A stretch of 64,000 nucleotides of DNA, from the NCBI RefSeq assembly GCF_002554705.1, contig NZ_PDEP01000005.1:186001-250000 (forward strand), read 5' to 3'. Positions 1 through 8,821 of the stretch are shown here, one piece after another. A program made the translations under genes and the position numbers. Source of the stretch: Longimonas halophila. Its GTDB lineage: Bacteria; Bacteroidota; Rhodothermia; Rhodothermales; Salinibacteraceae. The stretch's first letter is position 1. The number at the start of each line of letters is the position of its first letter. The notes beneath the pieces are model-generated. The model searched no databases. It was not told the DNA's origin and saw nothing but the letters and a program-made list of their open reading frames with translations.

Positions 1-2
1 TC

Positions 3-1136
3 ATGGTACTGGCCAACGAGCGCTACGACATCCTGCAGCCCGAGCCGCTGCCACAGGTCGACAAGGCCACGCTGCCTGACTTTGGCCCACACCCCGAACT
101 GTTACCAGCAGGCGAATACGTAGCCGCCGCCCAAGCCGCCTTTCCCGATCTTACCGTGCACACGGTGCGCATGCCCCACACGCCGAGCGATGCGGTGTAC
201 ATCGACGGACAGGCAGGCAACCCCCTCACGCGCGACCGCGCCAGCAAAGTGCACGTGCATCCCTTCACCGGCGAGGTGCTGGGCGTCCAACGCAGCGGCG
301 ATCTGGGTCCCGCCGCCTTCATCACCGACATGGCTGATCCACTCCACTTTGGCTACTTTGCGGGCTTTGGGGGCAAGGTGGCGTGGACGGTCTTCGGGCT
401 GGTATTGTCCTTCTCGATTCTCTCGGGCACCTACCTCTGGATGGTGCGCTCGCGACCCCGATCGCACATCAAAAAAGAAGCACAGAACGCTGATCCATCC
501 GGGTGGGGGCCCATGCCCATGCTGCGCGGCGCCATCGGGGCGGCGGCGCTCACGCTGGCGTACTTCGTGATCGTAAGCATCGGCACCGTCACCGGCATCC
601 AAGATCGCGCGCCGGAACGCGGTCCAGAGATCGAAGCAGGCACCCTGCAAGCTGGACCGTTTCGGGTGGATATGCGGTGTCAGGCGCCCTGCCGTGGGGA
701 TGAGGCAACCGTTACAGCACGCTTTCGCAGTGCGGGGATGCCCAACGTGCGCGACATTTCGGTGGTGGATACGGAGAGCACCGCGATCCCCATGAGCGGA
801 GCCGCCCGAGCGCCGCAAGCCGAGATCAGCGCTGCCCCTGGCGACTCGCTTCGCCTCCGCCTAACGACCCACGACGACAACGTATACACCGCAGGATTTG
901 CGATGCCTGCTGCCCAGGAATCCGCGCGCTCCGCATCCCCCTGGCCCGATACCCCGAGCGGCGTGTGGTGGGTCATTGGCGCATTCGTTGTCGTTACCGC
1001 GGGCAGCATCCTCGTGTGGCTGTGGATGGTGATGCGCGCTTTTCAGTTCGAGCGGCAGAGACAGATCGCCAAAGCCCAGCGTGCCGCCCAGCCGAGTCCG
1101 CCCCCCGGCGCCACGCTCCCACCGGGCGCGTCATAG
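3..1136 (+). CDS. PepSY-associated transmembrane protein (5' end cut by window)
   Basis: The last 377 residues are visible; the frame is open to the window edge, so the true N-terminus (normally another membrane helix) is missing and the Met at base 3 is probably internal. A PepSY-like segment ends in HPFTGEV (86-92), followed by DPLHFGYFAGFGGK (112-125) and a helix at about 126-147. This is the usual arrangement of PepSY_TM (PiuB/FecR-associated) inner-membrane proteins. Further helices lie near 175-198 and 322-345, separated by a periplasmic region with two Cys. The family often sits beside TonB-dependent iron receptors and has been linked to ferric-siderophore or haem reduction. Here the next gene is a haem-type receptor, so an iron-uptake role is likely. 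The C-terminal tail is Pro/Ala-rich. The family is clear; the reaction is inferred. Confidence 0.8.
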   Translation: MVLANERYDILQPEPLPQVDKATLPDFGPHPELLPAGEYVAAAQAAFPDLTVHTVRMPHTPSDAVYIDGQAGNPLTRDRASKVHVHPFTGEVLGVQRSGDLGPAAFITDMADPLHFGYFAGFGGKVAWTVFGLVLSFSILSGTYLWMVRSRPRSHIKKEAQNADPSGWGPMPMLRGAIGAAALTLAYFVIVSIGTVTGIQDRAPERGPEIEAGTLQAGPFRVDMRCQAPCRGDEATVTARFRSAGMPNVRDISVVDTESTAIPMSGAARAPQAEISAAPGDSLRLRLTTHDDNVYTAGFAMPAAQESARSASPWPDTPSGVWWVIGAFVVVTAGSILVWLWMVMRAFQFERQRQIAKAQRAAQPSPPPGATLPPGAS

Positions 1137-1216
1137 CCGCAGATCGCCCTGACAACAACCTTTTCTGCGTCCAACGGTCCCCCGTTGGACAGCACCGAAA
1201 ACGCTTCTGATTTAGG

Positions 1217-1348
1217 TAGGAGTTACGCACTTGACCCGAGGGGCGTCATTTCCTGCCTGTGGACGGGGCGGAGCCCCTAAACGACGGCGTCACGAGGCAG
1301 AGCCTCGCGACGAGATGACATTCGTGAGTTGCAACTGCGTAAGTCCTG
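1217..1348. mobile_element. MITE-like element, about 132 bp
   Basis: The ends form an imperfect inverted repeat: TAGGAGTTACGCACTTG at 1217-1233 against the reverse complement CAGGACTTACGCAGTTG from 1332-1348 (14 of 17 match). The 5-bp direct repeat TTAGG flanks it at 1212-1216 and 1349-1353, as a target-site duplication would. The interior has two compact hairpins, GGGGC-GGA-GCCCC (1265-1277) and CGAGGC-AGA-GCCTCG (1293-1307), and no coding capacity. A related interior sequence lies in opposite orientation at about 40.07-40.12 kb. The structure is seen directly; mobility by a transposase acting in trans is inferred. Confidence 0.6.
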
Positions 1349-1488
1349 TTAGGAAAGCATATCCACGCGCTGCGCGGCTCTACCCCGTGACGCGCGCTCT
1401 GGAGGCGCTGCAGAATGGTGAGATAATGCAGGGTACATGCCAAGTGGTGGGCCACCCTTTGGGCGTGCACTTGACCCCCTTTCTGCAA

Positions 1489-1520
1489 TGTCATTCCGAG
1501 CGAAGTCGAGGAATCTCCTG
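1489..1520. repeat. Short dispersed repeat, TCATTCCGAGCGAAG type
   Basis: The stretch reads TGTCATTCCGAGCGAAG followed by TCGAGGAATCTCCTG. This wording recurs between genes in many Bacteroidota and related genomes, as I remember it. No second copy is seen in this window, so its repeat status rests on memory of the family. Confidence 0.45.
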
Positions 1521-1710
1521 CTCCCCCGAGACGCTCTCACGGTCTGGAACGCGCGCCATCTACTTGTCGCATAGCTCTACTGCCTTCCCAAGCTCGCTCG
1601 CATACCGTCTGGGCGCACCGCCCACAAACAGCATCATTCACGCAATCTTGTAAGATGAGCTACGCCCGGGGGCTTGCATCAGAGAGGCGCATTCGCTACC
1701 ATAGCTATTG

Positions 1711-1733
1711 TTATTTAGAATCAATCTAAATAA
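1711..1733. promoter_or_regulatory. Perfect palindromic operator before hmuR (candidate iron-regulator site)
   Basis: Two exact 9-bp inverted arms, TTATTTAGA and TCTAAATAA, flank the 5-bp spacer ATCAA. The AT-rich site stands out in a GC-rich region. It overlaps the Shine-Dalgarno-like AAGGA (1732-1736) and ends ten bases before the hmuR ATG. Its length and dyad symmetry fit Fur- or DtxR/IdeR-type metalloregulators. The position would let a bound repressor block both elongation and ribosome loading. The regulator itself is not in the window. Confidence 0.7.
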
Positions 1734-1743
1734 GGATAGCGAA

Positions 1744-3864
1744 ATGCGAAACGTCTGCTGGATGCTGGTGATGTCGGGATGGGCGATAGCTGCGCTGTGT
1801 GCAAGCAGCGCGTATGCGCAGTCGGTCTCCAACGCACCGCCCGATACGTCGCGTGCTGACACCACGGCCTGGGGCACGCCGGTCGAACTGGAGCGCGTGG
1901 TGGTGACGGCGACGCGCAGTCAGAAGCGGCTGGGGCAGGTGCCTGTGCCGACGAGTGTGATCGATGCGGGAGAGATTGAAGCCCGCGGGGTGCGCCGCCT
2001 GTCCGATCTTCTGGCCGAGCAGCCCGGTATCCAGCTGAATTACGACCATGGCGCGGGCGTGCAGGTGCAGGGCTTTGATGCCGACTACACGCTCATCCTG
2101 ATTGACGGCGAGCCGGTGATTGGGCGGACGGCGGGCACGCTGAACCTGGATCGCATTACCGTGGCCGATGTGGAGCAGGTCGAGGTGGTGCGCGGGCCGT
2201 CGTCGTCGCTCTACGGGAGCGAGGCGCTGGCGGGCGTGGTGAACGTCATTACGAAGGAGCCGAGTGCGCCGCTGGAGGGCACGGTGCAGGCGCAGTACGG
2301 CACGCACAACACGTCCGACGCCTCGATTCGCGTGGCGGGCACACGCGGCGACTGGCGCGGCAAGGCGTTCATGAGCCGCTATGCCTCGGACGGCTACAAC
2401 CTGACATCCAGTGCCACGCCCACAACGCCGTCGTTTACGAACTATGTGGCGCGCAGCACGCTCGGATACGCACTCAGCACCAACACCGATCTGGAGGTGC
2501 GCGGTCGCTTGGCCCGCGAAGATCAGTCGCGCATCACGCAGGTGCAGGGCAACGACACGCAGCGCTTTGATAGCATTGGAGAGCAGACCGACTGGAGCCT
2601 TGCGCCGAACCTCACCCACACGCTGCGTCCGGGCACCACGCTGGAGCTTAGCGCGGTGGCCTCGGGCTATCGCACCGAAACGCGTCTTGTGGGGCAGAGC
2701 GACGGCACGCGCCGCAGCGGATCGCGCTTCAACCAGCAATACCGCAAGGGCGAGGCGCAGCTTCAGACTGCACTGGGGGATGCGCATCTGGCCACCGTAG
2801 GCGCAGGGTACATCCGCGAATCGGTGGATGCCGACCGCGTGACGGGCCGCCGCACCGGCGGGTTTGTCTTCGTGCAAGACGAATGGACGCCCACCGATTG
2901 GCTTGATCTGGTACCGAGTGCGCGCCTGGATGCCCACAGCGACTACGCCACGCGCATCAGTCCGAAGCTGGCGGCGCTGGTGCGCCCTATGGATGGGCTG
3001 CACGTGCGGGCGTCGGTGGGGAGCGGATACAAAGCGCCTGCCTTTCGGCAGCTCTACCTCAACTTCACCAATGCAGAGGTCGGGTACAGCGTGTTCGGCG
3101 CGGAGGAGGTGCGCGCCGGGATCGACAGTCTGGAGGCGAACAACGAGATCGCGGCTTTCCTGCAGGATCCATCTACGCTGGGTGGCGCGATGGATGCGGA
3201 GCGCTCGGTCGCCTACAACGTCGGGGTGCGAGTGGATCTCCCTGCCGCGCTTACACTCGATGCCAATCTCTACCACAACGAAGTGCGCGACCTCATCGAC
3301 ACGCAGCCGGTGGCGCGCAAGACCAACGGGCAGCAGATCTTTACCTACTTCAACCGCGGACGCGTCTTTACGCAGGGGCTTGAAGCCGAACTGACGTGGC
3401 AGCCCCGCCCGGCGCTCGACGCGGCCATCAGCTACACCTATCTCAACGCCAAAGACCGCGACGTGCTCGACCAACTGGAGGACGGGCGCATCTTTCGGCG
3501 GACGGACGCAGGCCGCGATGTGGCGGTGCCGGTCAGCGACTATGCCGGATTGCGAGGCCGCTCGCCGCATCGGGTCACCGTTCGTTTTACGGCGCGGGCT
3601 GAATCCGCAGGCTTCACGGCCTCGGTACGCGGACGCTACCGCAGCCGCTACGGCTTCTCGGATGTGAACGGCAACGGTATCGTCGATACCGATGCCGAAT
3701 ACGCTCCCGGCCACGCCATGCTCGACCTGACCCTCACCCAAACGCTTGTTGACGACGTGGCGCTGCAAGTCGGCGCCAACAACCTGACCGACTACACCAA
3801 TGCCCAGTACACGCCCGAGTTTTCGGGCCGCACCTGGTTTGTGGGGATGCGTGCTACGCTGTAG
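1744..3864 (+). CDS. hmuR: TonB-dependent haem/iron outer-membrane receptor
   Basis: A 706-residue TonB-dependent receptor. The ATG at 1744 gives a clean signal peptide (hydrophobic core, cleavage after AYAQ) and follows AAGGA; the TTG 36 bases upstream lies before the operator and is unlikely. The plug domain (about 40-150) contains VVVTATR, LIDGEPVIGR and VEVVRGPSSSLYGSEAL. The beta-barrel contains GSGYKAPAFRQLYLNFTN, which resembles the FRAP region of haem receptors, and ends in the aromatic strand WFVGMRATL. It should bind haem or a haemoprotein at the surface and import it using TonB energy. The neighbouring hmuY-, hmuT-, hmuU- and hmuV-like genes support haem as substrate. A palindromic operator sits just upstream. 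Confidence 0.85.
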   Translation: MRNVCWMLVMSGWAIAALCASSAYAQSVSNAPPDTSRADTTAWGTPVELERVVVTATRSQKRLGQVPVPTSVIDAGEIEARGVRRLSDLLAEQPGIQLNYDHGAGVQVQGFDADYTLILIDGEPVIGRTAGTLNLDRITVADVEQVEVVRGPSSSLYGSEALAGVVNVITKEPSAPLEGTVQAQYGTHNTSDASIRVAGTRGDWRGKAFMSRYASDGYNLTSSATPTTPSFTNYVARSTLGYALSTNTDLEVRGRLAREDQSRITQVQGNDTQRFDSIGEQTDWSLAPNLTHTLRPGTTLELSAVASGYRTETRLVGQSDGTRRSGSRFNQQYRKGEAQLQTALGDAHLATVGAGYIRESVDADRVTGRRTGGFVFVQDEWTPTDWLDLVPSARLDAHSDYATRISPKLAALVRPMDGLHVRASVGSGYKAPAFRQLYLNFTNAEVGYSVFGAEEVRAGIDSLEANNEIAAFLQDPSTLGGAMDAERSVAYNVGVRVDLPAALTLDANLYHNEVRDLIDTQPVARKTNGQQIFTYFNRGRVFTQGLEAELTWQPRPALDAAISYTYLNAKDRDVLDQLEDGRIFRRTDAGRDVAVPVSDYAGLRGRSPHRVTVRFTARAESAGFTASVRGRYRSRYGFSDVNGNGIVDTDAEYAPGHAMLDLTLTQTLVDDVALQVGANNLTDYTNAQYTPEFSGRTWFVGMRATL

Positions 3865-3924
3865 CCATTAGCCTGCGCATCCTGCTATCTATCTGTTCTC
3901 CTTGAACTAACCGTAGTATCCACC

Positions 3925-4587
3925 ATGCTTAATCGAATTGCCTCTTTTGCACTTGCAACTTTGCTGCTGATTACGCTCAGCGCGTGCGACGACAGCAATC
4001 CGGCGGCTCCCGAGGAGCCTGTGGAGCTGGACACGCAAACCGTTGAAGACCTGCCTGCCGATCCGACGGTAACCGTTGGCGAAAATGGGCGTCCGCAAGG
4101 GCTGAACCAGTACACGTTCTTCAGTCTGCGCGATAATGAGATCGTGCTCGAATCGGGCACCGAAGCACGCGCCGACTCCAACTCGACCGCGTGGGACATT
4201 GCGCTGCAAGGTACGACCATTCGCATTAACGGCGGCACGAGCGGGCCGGGCAACGGCGCGGCGTACGTAGCCGAAGCGGCCTTCGAAAACGTTGTTGAAG
4301 TGGACACCGAGCGCCTGCAGCCCGACACCGAAGAGGCGCTGGCCATTCCCACTGGCTCGGGCAACGGATGGTACAACTACAACGCCAACGGGCAGAACTA
4401 CGTCCGTCCCATTCCGGGCCGTACCCTCGTTGTCCGCACCGCCGATGGCGACGGCTACGCGAAGATCCGCATCCAGAGCTACTACGAAGGCGCCCCGGAG
4501 CTGCCCGCCGACCGCCAAGCGCATCCGTCGCGCTACTACACTTTCGACTACGTGGTGCGCACCGATGGCACACCGTCGTTTGAATGA
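3925..4587 (+). CDS. hmuY: HmuY-like haem-binding lipoprotein
   Basis: A 220-residue lipoprotein: a hydrophobic leader ends in a LSAC lipobox, with Cys21 followed by DDSN. The mature part matches the HmuY family: FFSLRDNE followed by SNSTAWDIALQG and an N/G-rich beta region. It starts 60 bases after hmuR, the classic hmuR-hmuY pairing, and should be a surface-exposed haem binder passing haem to the receptor. The mature protein has a single His (in QAHPS) and no Met. The bis-His ligation of Porphyromonas HmuY and the bis-Met ligation of its relatives are therefore not possible as such. The family call is good; the binding mode is open. Confidence 0.8.
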   Translation: MLNRIASFALATLLLITLSACDDSNPAAPEEPVELDTQTVEDLPADPTVTVGENGRPQGLNQYTFFSLRDNEIVLESGTEARADSNSTAWDIALQGTTIRINGGTSGPGNGAAYVAEAAFENVVEVDTERLQPDTEEALAIPTGSGNGWYNYNANGQNYVRPIPGRTLVVRTADGDGYAKIRIQSYYEGAPELPADRQAHPSRYYTFDYVVRTDGTPSFE

Positions 4588-4926
4588 CGCGCCACAGGTC
4601 ACACAGTTGAGCAGTCCGGCGTTGGGTGTTCGCATAGGCCCGGTGTGTGAGGACGGCGTTGAGATCCTTCCGCCGGAGGCGTCAGGATGACTTGTGGATG
4701 AGCAACTTGCTTGTGTTGAAGACCATGAATGCGCCTTGGATGCCGTCAGCGGCTACGAACAAGTGAACCATCCCCAAAAGTGTCATGGTGAGCGAATATC
4801 GACGGAAGTCGGTAAGAGTCGAACCATCTCCTACTCGGCGGGCGGCAAGTTCGAAAAAAGCCGTTTTTCACCGTGCAATAAGCAGAATGTGGTTTCGTGA
4901 TATCAGTCAGCATAGCCAACCCAATT
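4588..4926. other. Spacer between hmuY and hmuT
   Basis: This 339-base gap has no gene I can support. It contains a short repeat-like hairpin (4661-4692). The gap is far larger than those between the following hmu genes, so hmuT onward may have its own promoter here; I could not place one with confidence. Confidence 0.5.
4661..4692. repeat. Short hairpin repeat, GAGATCCTTC...CAGGATGAC type
   Basis: GAGATCCTTCCGCC followed by GGAGGCGTCAGGATGACT folds with ATCCT pairing to AGGAT. This wording recalls intergenic repeats common in Bacteroidota and neighbouring phyla. There is only one copy in the window, so the assignment is tentative. Confidence 0.35.
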
Positions 4927-5811
4927 ATGCAACGCATCCCGCTATTTCTACTGAGCACTGCGCTCCTGCTCCTTGGCAGTGCGTCTACCGCTGCCGCTCA
5001 AGACACCGAAGCGGAGCGTATCCTGCCGCTGGGCGGCTCCGTTACCGAAATTGTGTATGCACTGGGCGAAGGCGAGCGCGTGGTGGGGGTCGATGCCTCC
5101 AGCGTCTATCCAGAGGCCGCCACCGAAAAGCCCGATGTGGGCTACTACCGACAGCTCTCCGCAGAGGGCGTGCTCTCGCTCAACCCCGCGCTCATTCTGG
5201 CGCTCGAAGGCACGGGTCCGCCCGCCGTGCTCGACCAACTGCGCAGCGCCGACGTGCGTGTCGAGACGATCGCCGACGAGCCCACCGTCGAGGGCGCGAA
5301 GCAGAAAATCCGCCGCGTGGCTGAACTCCTTGGTCGGGCGGATGCGGGAGACGAGCTCATCGCAGAAATGGAGCGCCAGCTTTCAGAAGCTCGCACGCTT
5401 CGTGAGGAGGCCGACGCTACGCCGCACGTGCTGTTCATTTACGCACGGGGTAGCGGCACGATGAACGTAGCCGGATCAGGCACCTCGGCAGAGGCGATGA
5501 TCGAACTGGCGGGGGCGGAAAACGCTCTCACAGGTATCGACGGCTTTAAGCCGCTCACCGCCGAAGCCGTGGTCGAGGCAGAGCCCGACGTGATTCTCAT
5601 GCTCACGCGTGGCCTCGACAGCGTAGGCGGCGTGGAGGGTGTGCTGGAACAGCCCGGCATCGAACTCACCCCCGCAGGCGAAAACTGTCGCATTGTGGCG
5701 ATGGACGATCTGCTTCTGCTCGGCTTTGGTCCGCGTTTGGGCACCGCCGTGCGCGCGCTCACCGAGAAGCTGCATCCCCAACTGGAGGCGGCCTCCGCAT
5801 CGGCTGAATAG
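4927..5811 (+). CDS. hmuT: Haemin ABC transporter substrate-binding protein
   Basis: A 294-residue periplasmic protein of the HmuT/ShuT class. The ATG at 4927 gives a signal peptide cleaved near TAAAQ; a GTG 30 bases earlier is less suitable. Family signatures are ILPLGGSVTEIVYALGEG, VGVDASSVYP and GYYRQLSAEGVLSLNP, the last carrying the Tyr region that ligates haem in ShuT. The C-terminal lobe has PDVILMLTRGL and LLLLGFGPR. It would collect haem in the periplasm and deliver it to the HmuU permease. The methyltransferase gene starts 22 bases downstream, so the two are probably cotranscribed. Confidence 0.87.
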   Translation: MQRIPLFLLSTALLLLGSASTAAAQDTEAERILPLGGSVTEIVYALGEGERVVGVDASSVYPEAATEKPDVGYYRQLSAEGVLSLNPALILALEGTGPPAVLDQLRSADVRVETIADEPTVEGAKQKIRRVAELLGRADAGDELIAEMERQLSEARTLREEADATPHVLFIYARGSGTMNVAGSGTSAEAMIELAGAENALTGIDGFKPLTAEAVVEAEPDVILMLTRGLDSVGGVEGVLEQPGIELTPAGENCRIVAMDDLLLLGFGPRLGTAVRALTEKLHPQLEAASASAE

Positions 5812-5833
5812 AGAAATAACGCCTTTGACTTCC

Positions 5834-6667
5834 ATGCCTGCCAAAGCTCCCGTCGAACTGGAGGGCGTTCCCGAGACGCTCCTGCTGACGCTTTACAATC
5901 GCGCTATCGAATCGCAGCGGCCCGACCCGATCCTGCGCGACGATCTGGCCGTTCGGATGGTCGAGCAGATTGACTACGACTTTTCGCAGTTCGGCGACGG
6001 ACGCATCACACATCCCATTCGGGCGAAAGTGTTCGACGACTGGGCGCGAGATATCCTGGCGCGCCATCCTGACGCCACGATCGTGAATCTTGGCGCGGGC
6101 CTCAGCACGATGCATGCGCGCATCGACAACGGTACAGCGCGGTTTGTCGACCTCGATCTGCCGGAAGCAATTGCCGTGCGCCGCCGATTTGTGGAAGAGA
6201 CAGACCGCCATCGGATGATTGCTGCCTCGGCGCTGGATCCGGCGTGGATGGATAGAATCGATTCTGATCATCCGGTTCTGTTCGTTGCCGGGGGGCTGCT
6301 CATGTACTTCGAACCCGATGACGTGCGCAGGCTGCTTTGCACGCTGGCCGACCGGTTCCCGAGAGGCGCAATGGCCTTTGATGTGATTCCAACCTGGTTC
6401 TCGCAACGCTCACAGAAGGGCGCAGTCGGAGCAGGCGACTATGCGTTCCCGCCGATGCCATGGGCGCTCGACTATCCCCGCGTTCCAGAGCTGGAGACGT
6501 GGCATCCCCGCATCGAAGTAGTCGAGCGGCGCGATTACACCCAGGGCTTTCGGGGACGCTGGGGACTCATCGGCTGGCTCGCACTCATGCCGCCGCTGCG
6601 CAACCGCTTCATGAGCACCCTCGTCCGTATACAATTTCAAGCCAATCAACAACAGGCTGCTTCATAA
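5834..6667 (+). CDS. Class I SAM methyltransferase, LCMT/TcmP-like, in haem locus
   Basis: A 277-residue protein resembling the leucine carboxyl methyltransferase/TcmP group of SAM-dependent O-methyltransferases. Visible features are the SAM-binding loop VNLGAGLSTMHAR, the acidic FVDLDLPEAI after the next strand, and LFVAGGLLMYFEPDDV further on. It starts 22 bases after hmuT and lies 73 bases before hmuU, so it is embedded in the transporter operon. Its substrate cannot be read from sequence. A haem propionate, a degradation product or a protein carboxylate are all possible. The upstream in-frame extension overlaps hmuT and is rejected in favour of ATG 5834. Confidence 0.75.
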   Translation: MPAKAPVELEGVPETLLLTLYNRAIESQRPDPILRDDLAVRMVEQIDYDFSQFGDGRITHPIRAKVFDDWARDILARHPDATIVNLGAGLSTMHARIDNGTARFVDLDLPEAIAVRRRFVEETDRHRMIAASALDPAWMDRIDSDHPVLFVAGGLLMYFEPDDVRRLLCTLADRFPRGAMAFDVIPTWFSQRSQKGAVGAGDYAFPPMPWALDYPRVPELETWHPRIEVVERRDYTQGFRGRWGLIGWLALMPPLRNRFMSTLVRIQFQANQQQAAS

Positions 6668-6740
6668 GCAGGACAGGATCAACGTTCGTCATCGCACGCT
6701 GTTGATGTGATTCAGTTACAGATAAATCGCGCACGCACTC

Positions 6741-7898
6741 ATGGATCGTTCCGCTCAGGCACCGGAAGCACCGACGGCTGAACGTCACGATGCGGCCCCT
6801 GCTGCATCCAATGGGCAGGCAGCAACCCCGATGCGCCAGCAACACCAGCAAAAGGGGCGTCGGGTGCTGGGCGGACTCGTGCTGCTCTTGCTGGGAGCCA
6901 CCGGCGCGAGCCTGGCCATCGGCGCGGTGGACATGACGCTGGGGCAGGTGCTTGCGATTCTTGCGGATCGCGTCGGCGTGTCGCTTCCGTGGGCGTTCGA
7001 GCGGCAGCAGGCGTTGGTGCTCACGGCGATTCGGCTGCCCCGCGTGCTCCTGGCCATTGGCGTAGGCGGTGGACTCGCCGTCAGCGGTGCGGTGATGCAG
7101 GGGCTGTTTCGGAATCCGCTGGCCGACCCGAGCCTGATTGGGGTATCGAGTGGAGCCGCGCTGGCAGCCGTCGTTACCATTGTGCTGGGCACGACCGTGC
7201 TGGGCGCATGGACGGCGTGGCTGGGTGCGTTTCTGCTTCCTATCGCGGCTTTTGCAGGCGGAGTAGCAGCAACGGTGGTGGTATACCAGCTGGCCACGAG
7301 CAGCGGACGCACCTCGGTGGCTACGATGCTGCTGGCGGGCATTGCCATCAACGCGCTGGCGGGCGCGGGCACCGGACTCATGATCTTCATCGCCGATGAC
7401 GACCAACTGCGCGACCTCACGTTCTGGACGCTCGGCAGTCTGGGCGGCGCCACGTGGAGTCAGCTGGCGGTGGTGGGGCCGTGCCTGCTGGGCGGGATGC
7501 TCGCCGCTCCATTTATGGCGCGTCCGCTGAATGCGATGCTGTTGGGCGAGGGCGAGGCGCTGCACCTGGGCATCGACACCGAGCGTGTCAAGAAGCTGGT
7601 GATTGCGCTGGCGGCGTTTGTCGTGGGCGCAGCGGTGGCGGTGAGCGGCGTCATCGGGTTCGTGGGACTGGTGGTGCCGCACCTGCTGCGTCTGGCCGTG
7701 GGGCCGGACCACCGCGTGCTCATCCCGGGCTCGGCGCTGCTGGGGGGCGCGCTGCTGCTGGGGGCCGACCTGCTATCGCGCACCATCGTCGCGCCCGCCG
7801 AGCTTCCGCTGGGCATCGTAACCGCGCTCTTGGGTGCGCCGTTTTTCCTGTGGCTCCTGCTGCGCGACCGCAAGCGCGGCGTGGGCTACACGCTGTGA
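6741..7898 (+). CDS. hmuU: Haem ABC transporter permease, FecCD family
   Basis: A 385-residue integral membrane protein of the FecCD/BtuC family. Typical motifs are RLPRVLLAIGVGGGLAVSG, MQGLFRNPLADPSLIGVSSG and the C-terminal GLVVPHLLRL. About nine to ten hydrophobic helices are evident. The polar N-terminal ~45 residues (Ala/Gln/Pro-rich) form an extra tail compared with the usual ~330-350 residues. It forms the membrane channel with the HmuV ATPase encoded 67 bases downstream. Confidence 0.88.
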   Translation: MDRSAQAPEAPTAERHDAAPAASNGQAATPMRQQHQQKGRRVLGGLVLLLLGATGASLAIGAVDMTLGQVLAILADRVGVSLPWAFERQQALVLTAIRLPRVLLAIGVGGGLAVSGAVMQGLFRNPLADPSLIGVSSGAALAAVVTIVLGTTVLGAWTAWLGAFLLPIAAFAGGVAATVVVYQLATSSGRTSVATMLLAGIAINALAGAGTGLMIFIADDDQLRDLTFWTLGSLGGATWSQLAVVGPCLLGGMLAAPFMARPLNAMLLGEGEALHLGIDTERVKKLVIALAAFVVGAAVAVSGVIGFVGLVVPHLLRLAVGPDHRVLIPGSALLGGALLLGADLLSRTIVAPAELPLGIVTALLGAPFFLWLLLRDRKRGVGYTL

Positions 7899-7965
7899 CA
7901 GCTCTCTCTGAAACGACCGAGCGCATTGCCCGCTGCATCCGTTAAACCAACCGTATGGATTCAAC

Positions 7966-8802
7966 ATGCTTTCGTTATCCGACATTACCGTACAGATCGG
8001 CGGGTCCACGCTTATCCACCAGGTTGACCTGACCGTGCAGCCGGGCACGCTCACGGCAGTCGTTGGGCCCAACGGCGCAGGGAAGACCACGCTGCTCCGC
8101 GTAGCCAGCGGCGAGCTTACGCCCAGCACGGGGACCGTCTCGATGGACGACCAGCCGCTTGCAGCTTGCTCGAACCGCGAGGTGGCGCGCCGCCGGGCGG
8201 TGCTGGCGCAGCAGTCGCATCTGCGGTTTGCGTTTCCGGTGCTGCAGGTGGTGCTCATGGGCCGCACGCCGCACCTGAACGGCGCCGAAACCGCCCGCGA
8301 CTGGCAGATTGCCGAATCTGCACTCGCTGCGGTTGGACTCGCCGATTTTGCCGAGCGCTCGTTCCCAACGCTCTCCGGGGGCGAGCAGCAGCGCGTGCAA
8401 CTGGCGCGCGCCCTGGCACAGATCTGGACGCCGCCACCCTCCGGAAACCGCTACCTTCTGCTTGACGAACCGACGGCCAGCCTTGACCTGGCCCACCAGC
8501 ACCGCGTGCTCACCACCGCCGCACAGCGCGCTCAAGACGGCGTGGGCGTGCTGGCCATCTTGCACGACCTAAACCTGGCCGCACAGTACGCCGACCAGGT
8601 TGTGATGCTACGCGACGGGCAGGTGTACGAGAGCGGCGCGCCTGCCGAGGTGCTCACGCCATCCGCCGTGCAGTCCGTGTTTGGCTGCCCCGTGTGTGTG
8701 ATCGACCACCCCACGCAGGGCTGTCCGCTCATCGTAGCCGAGCGCGACATGCGTGCTGCGCCTGATCATACGGCATCGCCGCACACCTTCGCATCCCACT
8801 AA
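7966..8802 (+). CDS. hmuV: Haem ABC transporter ATP-binding protein
   Basis: A 278-residue ABC ATPase with Walker [11 protein letters not shown]-loop LAQQSHL, signature [15 protein letters not shown], Walker [13 protein letters not shown] and H-loop LHDLNLA. The inserted segment [17 protein letters not shown] before Walker B is typical of HmuV. It powers HmuU. The C-terminus (about 20 residues past the family core) is polar and unremarkable. The hmuS start follows 19 bases later. Confidence 0.9.
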   Translation: MLSLSDITVQIGGSTLIHQVDLTVQPGTLTAVVGPNGAGKTTLLRVASGELTPSTGTVSMDDQPLAACSNREVARRRAVLAQQSHLRFAFPVLQVVLMGRTPHLNGAETARDWQIAESALAAVGLADFAERSFPTLSGGEQQRVQLARALAQIWTPPPSGNRYLLLDEPTASLDLAHQHRVLTTAAQRAQDGVGVLAILHDLNLAAQYADQVVMLRDGQVYESGAPAEVLTPSAVQSVFGCPVCVIDHPTQGCPLIVAERDMRAAPDHTASPHTFASH

Positions 8803-8821
8803 CTCTATATTTTTGCTTGAC

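Larger units (their letters stand above)
1137..1710. other. Long intergenic spacer with repeats
   Basis: This spacer separates the PepSY gene from the hmuR operator. I see no convincing gene. It holds a MITE-like element (1217-1348) and a copy of a dispersed short repeat (1489-1520). Open frames here have no family resemblance and are interrupted by the repeats. Confidence 0.6.
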
